Positions 23,444-35,000 of a stretch of DNA of 64,000 bases are shown here, one piece after another (positions within the stretch are counted from its first letter, which is position 1; each line of letters opens with the position of its first letter). Below the pieces are notes generated by a model that saw nothing but the letters and a program-made list of their open reading frames with translations, made no database searches and had not been told where the DNA came from. Source of the stretch: Heliocidaris tuberculata (Eukaryota > Echinodermata > Echinoidea > Camarodonta > Echinometridae); the NCBI GenBank assembly GCA_025618425.1, contig CM046832.1:72676890-72740889 (forward strand), in the 5' to 3' direction. A program made the translations under genes and the position numbers.

Positions 23444-24376
23444 TTCCCATAGAGATAACACGTAAACGAAAAACAGGATTGTCAAATCACATTTTGTAGT
23501 TAAAAAATGGGCATGATCCCGACATCTGATCAAAAATTGGAGGGCACACTTAAGAAAGTTTATAATCTTAGCTACAACATATCCAAAGCTTGGTAAAATC
23601 AAGCAGAAATAACAGAGATATTGCTCAAAGAAGACTGGAAGGTAGAATCAAGATTTAAGAAAAAGTCATCTCCCATAGATAATGAACATAAAATGTGAAA
23701 AATTGATGTGCCTCCTTTAATCGCAAAAATATGCCATGATGCCTTTGTTAAAATGAAAAATGGTGGAAGTGATCTTGTAGAGAATTGTCTCAGCTACAAC
23801 ATATCAAAATTTGGAAGAAAATTGACTACCTATCAGTGAAATATTGTTAAATTAATACAAAAATTATGTCATTTTTTCAAAATCATTTTTTTGAGTTCAT
23901 ATGCAAATATGACGTCACAACATGCGATCGGCCAAAATTATGCGTGAATTCAAATCTACAACTTACAGGCTTTCAGAATATGTAATGAAATTTGGGTGTA
24001 TCCAGGCATTCTGACGAGCTATGGCAGATTCCAGAAAGGCATGTTTTTACCACTTTTTACATTATATTGCCCATTGGTGTGTGCGTGAATTTGAATGTCT
24101 GACGTGCACATGTGGCATTATGGTACTCGAGAATGCCTGTAAATAGTTGGAAATTGTCAAGAATAGTATCAGGAATCCAAACCGTGTAAAAAAAATGGTG
24201 TTTCTATGTTCTGTACGTGTTGCACACACGCAGGCGCTAACACACAGAAATTTTTTAAATGCTTAAAAAGGCCTAAAACGTGTCCAAAATTATATTGAGA
24301 CCATTTTGAGCAATTCTAAATTTTGCGTGCGCACTGACGCACGGATGTATGCGTACACTTGCGTTTAAAGGTCATG
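23444..24376. other. Non-coding stretch
   Basis: No gene is recognised. The phrases CCCATAGA and TCAGCTACAACAT recur, suggesting repeat-derived DNA. Confidence 0.45.
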
Positions 24377-24893
24377 TAAAGTTTTGGTAAGCCCTCAAAA
24401 ACTGTTCGGCAGAATTCTTCAATTTTTGTTGATAAATAGCAAGATACTAGCAATACTAAGACACTGTGAAGATTTCGCCTCCTAAAGTTTAATATTAAAC
24501 AAATAAGAGGCAAAAACTAATTTATGTGCCGGGACAGGCACGTAAAATCCCAGCAAAGGCAGTATGTGCTATACACTGTAAACACACGTGTAAAACCAAT
24601 GATGAGTAGCTACACACAGTGTAGAGACAGCTACACACGCTGTCTCTATGCAAAGCCCCAAGATTGCTGTTCAGGGAGCCGTCGGGGTGGAAGGGTCCTA
24701 GCATAATGGCAGTGATCAAGCATTCCTTACAGATATTTACACTGAAATTCACCAGATATCATAGATGGAATACCAAATGATCTCTTACAGATATCTTTTG
24801 ATACAAGGAGAACAACATGAGACTATATTTAATATGTTTCTTTCCAATTTCCTTTTTGCTACCAATACTGTACATGAGCTTTAATGAAATGAC
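24377..24893. repeat. Dispersed repeat, copy 1
   Basis: Shares ordered blocks with 31888-32600 in the same orientation: TTGTTGATAAATAGCAAGAT, ACTAGCAATACTAAGAC, GGTGGAA-GGTCCTA, GCATTCCTTACAGATATTTA, GAGAACAACATGAGACTATA and CATGAGCTTTAA. It lies downstream of the transporter gene; the other copy is in its first intron. No coding capacity is seen. Confidence 0.75.
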
Positions 24894-25879
24894 CTTGTCC
24901 GGACTGACATTGACATTGACCATGCCAAATATGAATGAGAAATGGCATTTCGTTATGAAAATATGACCATAAGTTCAATTTCACAAAATGGCGCCTGGAT
25001 GACGTCATGATGACCAGATGACTTTGAGAAAATTTCTGGCACTTGACCTTAACAGTCCTGATGACTGAAGGAAATTTGATGAAAATTGAATGACCCGAGT
25101 TTGAGTACCGGTATTCATTGTCACAAAAAAGTGGGAGAAAAATAAAAATAAATAATAATAACAATAAAGAAAATTCTGACGAAATTAAGAGGTGATCTGT
25201 CTACGGCAGACCACCTAATTAATACCGGTATGCACTTTCATACATAATTTTAAAAAATGAAGCTGGTATTTGGCAAGAGCTATGCAGATTCCTAAGCCAA
25301 GTGGGCAAATTAAAAGACAAACTTTCCAGTACCCTGACTTTTCTACAAAAAGAAATAAGATGCAAAGGAATTTTTATCATTTACTACATGATTCTTTAAT
25401 CATGCAATTTTTGTCAAACCAAACTGGACAATGAACATTTGATCACAGCATACTGCATGATCTTCAAATTTACTACATGCACCTACATGTAAAATCATCA
25501 GTGGACATTCAATGTTCAGTACCAAGAATACTCATCTTCACCAGGTACAAGCAGACAAAGCATTAAAAGCCACATACATCCAGACTGTCGATATAAATCT
25601 TGTGCTTATAGATTGTTATTATGACGTGGATTGTGATCAAGGGCACCAAATTCCCACAATTTTTACCTAAAATCCGAATGAAATTCTCTGTCCAGCTGGA
25701 CAAATATCTTTTCTTGTTTAAAAACATGCTCTCCTTTGAAAATTCAAAAGATCAAAATATTGTTACATTATGATGTACAAATATAATTTCATCTGTGAAT
25801 TTTTAAGTTTGTAAACAATATCAACTTTGTGACATTCATAACTGAAGCTTTAGTATTAGTAACAGGTTGTCTCATCTGT
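24894..25879. other. Downstream flank of the transporter gene
   Basis: Presumed 3' UTR and flank (minus strand). It holds a short hairpin at about 25183-25225 (AGGTG-TCTG mirrored by CAGACCACCT). I could not identify a clear polyadenylation signal; an ATTAAA variant exists on the minus strand near 25400. Confidence 0.4.
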
Positions 25880-26049
25880 TCATCCTTCCTTCTGCACAAT
25901 ATGATTGACCTTAGGTGGCCAACGCTCATCTTTGATGCAGTAATTCCAGATGATATGGTTGATGATGATTAGAATACTTGGTATCAGTCCCATGCAGCCA
26001 GCAAAGATGAATGCCATCTGATAACTGTTGGTCTGGTCTAAAATGTACC
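25880..26049 (-). CDS. Transporter coding exon 4 (TM12 and C-terminal tail)
   Basis: Residues 479-534 plus TGA. Starts inside the glycine codon of SGYILDQTNSYQMAFIFAG, the TM11-TM12 turn typical of MCTs, followed by a hydrophobic TM12 (MGLIPSILIIINHIIW) and a short polar tail. The acceptor is TTTACTCCCTCAG. Confidence 0.9.
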
Positions 26050-29000
26050 CTGAGGGAGTAAACAAAAAAATACAAACAGACATAAAGCAATTAGGCAGGT
26101 CTGATAGGTGTATTGAGATACCAATATCTTCAATGATCTATTAAAAAAACCGACATTTAAAAGTGTTGCCGAAATATTGTCCCTATTTTGCAAATCTCCT
26201 GCACTAGTTACAGATTTGTTTTATGATCGAACATTGTTGCAGACCACATACAAATGTAAGATGCATGATCATCTGGTAATGTTAATCTGAAGAAGGCTTT
26301 GACACTGCTGTCAAAAATATTGGTGTCTATGGAGATTTTGTTTATAAAGGGGAAAAATTCTTATACGGACATGATATGTTTACTCAAGAACAAGAAAACA
26401 ACATTTACAATTATATTATGTAATTGAAATGATTTTTGTTATCAAAAGGTTAATATTTGGATGACCTGTTTAGTTTCCTACTATTTGCCCCAAAAATGGT
26501 AGAACGTACATGTACGGCTAAATCTGTTCAGACTGCTATTTAGATATTATATTGGAGGAATGTATGACAAAATGGCAAAGAAAATGACATTATGTACAAA
26601 ATATCTTTATAATCATTTTGAAGTCACTGGAAGTCAGCTTGCATTCAGAAGAAATTGTTGATAAGCTGTCACCATACTCAGCCAAATATGAAAAAAGAAC
26701 TACATGGATAACTCCAATATGTGTAGATAGTTTGGCAATAGGGTAAAAGATTGCTCTTGCCATAAGAAAATGGCAAAGTGTGTTTGAAATGATTATCTAA
26801 GTGACAGAGGTGCTCTCACCCAAGCCACAGGTACACTAATATAATAATATAATAGAATAGCATCCTGTTGTCCTACAAAATAGACAATAGTATACAAGGT
26901 CTTTGGGACCTACCTATTTACTTTGTTGTAACAAAATCCCATTTTAATTGCAACACATAAAGGAGCACAAACAAATGAATATCTAGGTCTCCTGTGTTTT
27001 TCTCCTTTAAATGCATACAAAACCTATGCTTCAAGAAAAAGTATGTGCCTTACTGACAATTGGAATTTTTGCCATTGCTTCTGTGGGACAAAAATCTTGG
27101 GGTATCCCAATTTTCTTACCCGAAACTGCGGAACTGGTCATGATCCCCACGCACACCGATAAGAGCACCATACCAATCCCACCTGGAAACCGGTGCAAAG
27201 GAACTATGTGATGAACAATAACTGTTTGAAGAGGTATGTAAATACCAGATGCAACACCAACACCTGCTGCACAGGTTACCATGACAGCATAGCTCTGTGT
27301 GCTTGGGGTAACAAACACAGATATTGCACCAAGGCTATATGCAAAAGCTGCTAACATCATTTGATGTACCAGACCTGTGTTGAGAAGTAGGCCATGAGCA
27401 GCTCGAGCAATCATGTTTGATAATCCAACGACGGAGACTAAAAATGCTGCCTCAATCCTTGGAATGCCTTTCAGCACGGCGGAAGAAACAGCATGAGCTA
27501 AAAAGGTCCCATACACTGCACCTCCTGTCATTGAAATTGGTAGATAACATGCGAATATACGGTTCTCCCATACCAGAGATAGTCCTGTTGATTGCACACA
27601 TGACGTCTTCACACCTTTACCGACGATTGAGGCACGATGACTCATTCTACGCAGCATAGTAAGACGCTGAGTTGATGCATTTGGCTCTACATCACTGATT
27701 TCATACTGTTCGACAATCTCCTCTTCTGGTTCCTCCAATTCTTTGAAATCTACCACTTGTCTTTTGCTATTCCCTTTTGGCTTTTCTCCACATTCTATCA
27801 TAATGCCATCATCACTACCATTCTCACAAGTGGAAGAAGCATCAACGGCATAGGTCACTACGTTATAATGATTCAACTCAGTCTCTGTGACCAGTTGTCT
27901 CAAACCGATCTGCTCACTTCTAGTCAGCTTCATATGCCCTTGTTTGTCCATCTTAGCATGTCCAGTCATCATCCATGCAAGTGGTGCTAGGTGGAGCTGT
28001 AACCCTCCTACGATCATCAGTGCACCCCTCCAGGTAAAGTGATTAACCAGGAGCTGAAAGATGACTGGCCATACCACCATACCGACTCCACAACCAGATG
28101 ATGCTACCCCATTCAGGAGCGTGTAGTGCCTCTTAAAGTTTTGGGCAATGCAGACCAGACAGCCAGAAAATGCCATGCTGCATCCAAAACCTAAAGACAA
28201 TAGAAAAGAAAAATAATTTAGCATTCAGAGATGTTTAAAAAATATCAAATTACATCTGCACTTGTCTGATGCTATTGTTGTTCATAATTGGCACCTTATG
28301 ACCTCAATAACATGCACAAAAAAAGCGAGCTCACAATGACACATGTCAACCAAGATGAATGCGACTGCATCTCCTATATGATGGCTCAAACTGTTCTTGG
28401 AATATTGTGATAACCAGAATAAAATTCCTACAATTACATGTTAACTGACCTCTTTGACATTTGACCTTACACATTATAACCCAAAAGTCTGATCACTTTA
28501 TCTCCTGCTAGTCATGAATACAAAACAGTTGAGATATGGTGATAACAAAGCTAAAAAAACATCGATTTGAAATATAATGACCTCAATGACCTGTCATCTT
28601 TGACCTACTGTATGTGAACAAAAAAATATAATCAGTTCGTCTCACTAGGGTGATGCATGCTAGTTCCAAGTTTGAAGTCAATGGCTCAAATTGTTCAAGA
28701 GTGTTAACAAGGCAAAAACCTGAAATTTCATGGTAAATGACCTCCATGACCTTGGACCTTTGACCTTCATTTGCCAAAATCTAATCAGATTGTCTTCCTA
28801 TGGTGATACATACAAGTCTGAAGTTCATATCTCCAATGGTTCTTGAGTTATCGCGAGAATGAGGCTAACACCTGAAATGAGAGAAATTGACCTCTGTGAC
28901 CTTTGATCTTTGACCTACGTACCCCAAAATTAAATCAGGGCCCCGTTGCAAAAAACTTACCATTAACGTTAACTTTGCCATCAATGGTAACTCCCATGGA

Positions 29001-32000
29001 AACCTTAATTTTGATTGGCTGTTGAGTGATGTTACCATGGTAGTTACCATTGATAGCTGAGTTGCCATTAATGGTAAGTTTTATGTAACGGGGCCCAGAT
29101 CGTCTTTCTATTGTGATAAATACTAGCACCAAGTTTGAAGTTCATAACTCAAATGGTTCTTGAGATATCGCGAGAATAAGGTTAACACCTAAAATTTCAG
29201 AAATTGACCTTTGACCTTTGACCTACATAACCTAAAATTTAATCAGATCGTCTTTCTATGGTGATACATAATAGCACCAAGTTTGAAGTTCATGACTCAA
29301 ATGGTTCTTGAGATATCGCAAGAACGAGGTTAACACCTAAAATTTTGGATATTGACCTCTGTGACCTTTGACCTACATACCCCAAAATCTAATCAGATAG
29401 CCTTCCTGTAGTGATAGATACTAGCATCAAGTTTGAAGTTCATAACTCATGCAGTTCTTGAGTTATCAGGAGAATGATAAAGCGGGATGGATGGACGGAC
29501 AGCTGGATGGATGGACAAACCCAAAACATAGAGGCCCAAATTCATGAAAGAGGTCTATCTAACCCATGGTTAAAACCTCCATAAGCGTAGTACGCGCATG
29601 TCCTCATATCCAATGGGCGTACAGTAATGCGCTTATATACGCTTATTTATGCTTATTTTAGTCCACTGCGGAGTTTTAAACCACGGTTTAGACCATGAGT
29701 TAAGATAAACCTCTTTTGTGAATTCAGGCCAATGCCTCCTGCACAACCTTTGGTGGGCGGAGGCATAAAAAAAAATAAAGTTAAAAGATCTGTTATTGAC
29801 ATATAATTTACAATTCATCTTAAAGGAAAATCCAACCTTTATAGCAAGTTGCTTTGAAAGGAAGAGGAAAAATCAGAGAAGCAGATTGGTGAAAGGTTGA
29901 ACGTAATCGGACAAGCAATAAGAAAGTTATGAATTTTTGAAAGTTGTAATCACTATGCATATGGGAATTTCAAATTGGCCGAATAGGTAATGTCACTGTG
30001 ATGTAGCTGTGGACAACTCCCCCATTCGCTCTAACTCACAAAATGACTAAAATGTCACTTTTTTTCAAAATGAATTACTCAGTAGGATCTTTTCGTTCAT
30101 GAAGACCTATGACAATATGCTATCTCCAATATATTTTGAGTACTGCCCCGAGGGTAGAAGCGCATCGAAGATAACCGCAAATCAATGATATTTTTGTGTA
30201 CGACAAATTGGAGAGTTGTCTGTTGTCCACAAAAAATGTCACGATTGACTCACGAAATTGCCAATTTGAGATTCGCATAGATGTAGTGATCTCATTTTTC
30301 AAACATCCATAACTTTCTTATTCCTTGTCCGATTTCTTTCAAACTTTCACCATCCTGTTTTTCTTATTTTTCTGCTTTCACACAAATCATCTTATTATCA
30401 AGGTTGGATTGCCCTTTAAGGATTATCACCTGTTCCTATTAGAGGTAAGGTGATGAAGGGTGACTATCAGTACAAAACATTTACACTCAAATTTAAAAAT
30501 GATTCAGGTTACCAGTACCTTTTGGTTAAATTTGATGATTAAAGAATCAAGGTATTACATGTTTGTAAAATTATAGCTGCTATATGCACTATGTCCAGCA
30601 GTTACATACAGGTACACAAGATTTCCACATCATCTGTGTGATCTCTTGTTAACTTTGTAGAATAAATTCCTTTCAAATAATACTACTTTCATATATTGCA
30701 CCTCTGCCAAGGAACCCATTACTTACATGTATCTTTACCCACTAACAAGATATCTCTGTTGAAATAGGTCTATTATTGACAAATCAAAACAGTGAAAACA
30801 GTCACTCACTGGCTCATCAACACTGGCCTCATCAACACTGGCCTGAACCTCCTCAATGGAAGTTTTAAATAAGCCTCTCAAACTGAAGTGTTTGATTTGC
30901 AAAGAGATTTTCTAAAATTAAGAAGCAAACAAAAAAATCACCATTTGCAGATACATTTACTCATATGGGGTTTCAGGATAAACATGTTCAATTAATCAAA
31001 ATACCTAACATAGAACAGTCGCAGTAAAAAATCTCGTATAAATATCTCAACTAATATTAGGGTGATAAATTGTGACTTTGTGAATCTTTTTATCTTGAAT
31101 AAGCCATTAAGCTAACATCATAATGTATATTTGTATTCTCTGATCGTCTCATAAAAATGAGATTAAAGAATTTTATTGTTTATTCTGATTAAAATAACTT
31201 CCAAAAGCCAACAGTAGCAAGTTTACTTAGTTTGTTATCTTGTATATCAAGAAGTTATTATTCTCCAAGTCTGAATGAGCAGCATATGATAACAACATGG
31301 CAATAAGTGCTAATGGCTCATTAATTGTAGCTATAAAGTTTCAATGATTTTCTCTCATGTCTAATCAGAAGACTATCTCATATCCTCATTCAAGGCATTT
31401 TGTAAGGATTTAACAGAATTTATTTCCTATAGCCGACACTTCCTGTACCCATTAAGACACGGACACAGGATGGTGATTTGACTGATTTCAGTAAATACAA
31501 TGCATTTTCAAATATAACACACAAATGTTTTCTTCCTTTATCCTGGAGTCAGTGGCAAAGGCCCATGGGTCATAGGAATTCCAAAGTCCTTTTTTTTTCT
31601 TCCAGACAACTTTGGGAGGTGCAGCAGGGGAAGCTGAATCATTTGTTGTTACTTCATATTTCATGTCATCATTGTACTGTATCTGAATAAATAATTCTGC
31701 TTTGTAAATGCATTAGAGAGTGTAAAATTTGTTGATTTCATTAATTATGGTATATTTCACATTAACCTAAGGCACACCAATAAAAACAAGGCTCTATAAC
31801 ACATAATCCAGCAACAATTCCACTACAGTCTATTTTTTACACTGACCGAATTCCTAACTTCAACTCTGGACCAAACACTGTACTTAAAGGTAATGTTTAG
31901 TTTTGGTACTCTCTCAAAAACTTTTCGTCAGATTTCCTGGATTTTTGTTGATAAATAGCAAGATACTAGCAATACTAAGACGCTGTGAAGATTTAATCTC

Positions 32001-35000
32001 CTAAAGTGAAATATTTTACAAATGAGAGGTAAAAAGTAATTTACATGTATATACCGGGCCAGGGATATAAACTCCCAACAACGGCGGCATGTATTTTTCT
32101 TTAGAAGTGAAATTCAGGATTTTTTTAAAATATACTATAACGCGTGCAAAAACCTGTGAGGATCATGTGTATTCCACACACAGTGACACACATGCAATCT
32201 CCACGTGAAGCCGCGAGACTGTTGCGTGGGGAGCCATCAGGGTGGAAAGGTCCTACCGTAGGGCAGTATGTTACCGTGATCTAGCATTCCTTACAGATAT
32301 TTACACTAAAATTCCTTGAATGCTGTGAGCGCCGAAATCGGTAGCCTAGCCAGAGCCGGGGTAATATTGGAGCGCCTTGAGCACCATTCATGGTGGATAT
32401 GAGCGCTATATAAATATCCAATATTATTATTATTATTATTATTAAAATTCACGGGAAATAATTGATGGAATACCATATGATCTCATACAAACCTCTGTTG
32501 ATACGAGGAGAACAACATGAGACTATAATGAACACATTTCTTTCTAATTTCCTTTTTGCTACATTTACCAATACTGTCCATGAGCTTTAACCTAAAACCT
32601 AAACCTAACCTAAAACCCAGCTACAACCCAACTCTAATCATCACCCTAATCCTGTATCATTCATGAATAAAGCCCTGATAACAAATGTCATGTCACAAAA
32701 AAGAATATTCTCAAATTCTTACCAGACATGAATGGAATAGTAATGAAGAGTACTGTAATGTTGTGAGCATATGAAGCAGCCACAAAACCAGAGGCGGAGA
32801 GGATTGCTCCAGCAACCATCACATAACGAACACCAAAATGCCTAACCAGTGCACCAGCCAATGGAGCTTTATTTGAAAAAAATAGAAAAGATACAATCTG
32901 CATTATACACATCAAATCATATCATGATCGATACCAGGAAGATATAATCAAAAATTTAAATGTAAAGTAGAAAAATACAGATATACCACTTCTCTGCACA
33001 TAAAGTGTTTTCTTTAGAAGTGAAATTCAGGATTTTTTTAAAATAGAAAGAAAATATATCATACATGTTTATGTTTCAATCAATTCGCAAAGAAGGTATT
33101 GCCATGGAATTCCCAGTGCAAGATACATGTACAATATGCATTAAAAGTTTGAATCCATATGAGCTTCTGCAGTCAAGTTTATCAGATCCTTTTAGATCAA
33201 GTTTCCAATATCAAATCTAAGGCACCATTTTGATATTGGATCTCCTATAATTGGATTGGGAACTAGATGGTTATATTACAAATTTACATGCAGCTGCTTT
33301 CTTTTAAAAAAACAAGTGAATGAGTAAATTACGCAATGCGTAATAAATGTCCCCGCCGGAAGTGCAGATCTGTGGAAATTAACTAGCCTGAACCTTAAAA
33401 CTTCAGTGAAAAACTTTAGTGAATAAAATAATAATGTTACTGCATGCAAAAGAAGAGAATACCAACAATGCATGTATACAACTGAAATATAAAACATGAA
33501 AACATTATGAACCTTCAGCCATTTTGAATAAATTTGCTTAAATTTGCATGAATAATGAATTTCAAAATTCTGTGTAGAAGTTTGGAAGCCCCCACCCAGC
33601 CCTATCAGATAAAACAATCGGAATCAAAATCCGATGTGAAATAGAGGAGAAGTAGCATTTTTCGTCAATTTTGAATAAATTTGCATAAATTTACATAATT
33701 AATGAATTTCAAAATTCTGTGTAGAAGTTTGGAAGCCCCCACCCAGCCCTATCAGATAAAACAATCGGAATCAAAATCCGATGTGAAATAGAGGAGAAGT
33801 AGCATTTTTCGTCACTTTTGAAAAAATTTGCATGAATTTGCATAATTAATGAATTTCACGATTCTGTGTAGAAGTTTGGAAGCCCTCACCATACCCTATC
33901 AGATAAAACAATCAGAATCAAAATCGGCCAAGAAATGACGGAGAAGTAGCATTTTCTAACATTTGAGCACACACGGACAGACGGACGCACGGATGCACGG
34001 ACGCACGGACGCACGGACGGACACACACACACACACACGCACACACGAACGGAGCCCGTTTCATAGTCCCCTCACGAACTTCGTTCGGCGGGGACAAATT
34101 ATGGAACATGAGAAAATATTATGCATCCATTAATCATTTTTCTTATATATTACTTCAGCCAGTGGCAACATGATACTATTCAAATGTGATCTGATTTTGG
34201 AGGAAATTACAATATCTTTAAAAAAATAGGAATTATATAAATGTGAAATCCCTCTGCTCATATGAATTTAGAAATATTAAAACAAAGGGTAGTGTCAGTC
34301 GGTCAGGGAAAGGGCAAAATCAGCATCAAATCAGGGACAGTAATGTGAATGGTCTGACATTGACATTACAATGATTCAAAGCCCATTAGGCCTTCTTCTC
34401 TGACAAAATTACAATTATAATGTCATATACTATTAGGAACCTCCATTAGGAATTTCTCACATGTTTGAATTTCATATTCAATGATATCATTCATACATGT
34501 AGTTTGTTCCAAAATCAGATTGCAGTCAGACTGTATAGCATACAGCAGGCTTTAGACACTGTTCATAGCACATTATTTTAAGGAGCTCAGACATGTGCTC
34601 TGGTAGGCCTATGCTCCGGTGACAATTGCTCTGGGCTTCATTTCATCAAATATAGGGTTAGGTTTAGGGTTGCAATTGGGTTTCTAGGTTAGGTTTAGGG
34701 TTAGGGTTAGGTATAGTGTTTGGTCCAGAGTTGAAGTTCAGTATTCGGTTAGTGTAGGAAATTGATGCGGAGCAATTGTCGCGGGGGCATGGAACATACA
34801 ACCAATTTTCAATAAACACTTACATGTTCCAAGAAGGACAGCTAGTACAGAGGTAGCCAGCCAACTGATCAAGGCAGCTTGCTCCTGAAAGTCTCTCTTC
34901 CACTCCCCATAGAAGACTCCCATTGAAGAGGACAAGCCATGGGTCATTCCTTGAGCTAAGAGGTTGCAGGCCACGATCACTGTCCCGCTACGAGTCAGCT

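Noticed and set aside
28439..29530. CRISPR-like repeat array
   Set aside because: Units are about 150 bp and diverged along their whole length, without short identical repeats and unique spacers, in a eukaryotic intron.
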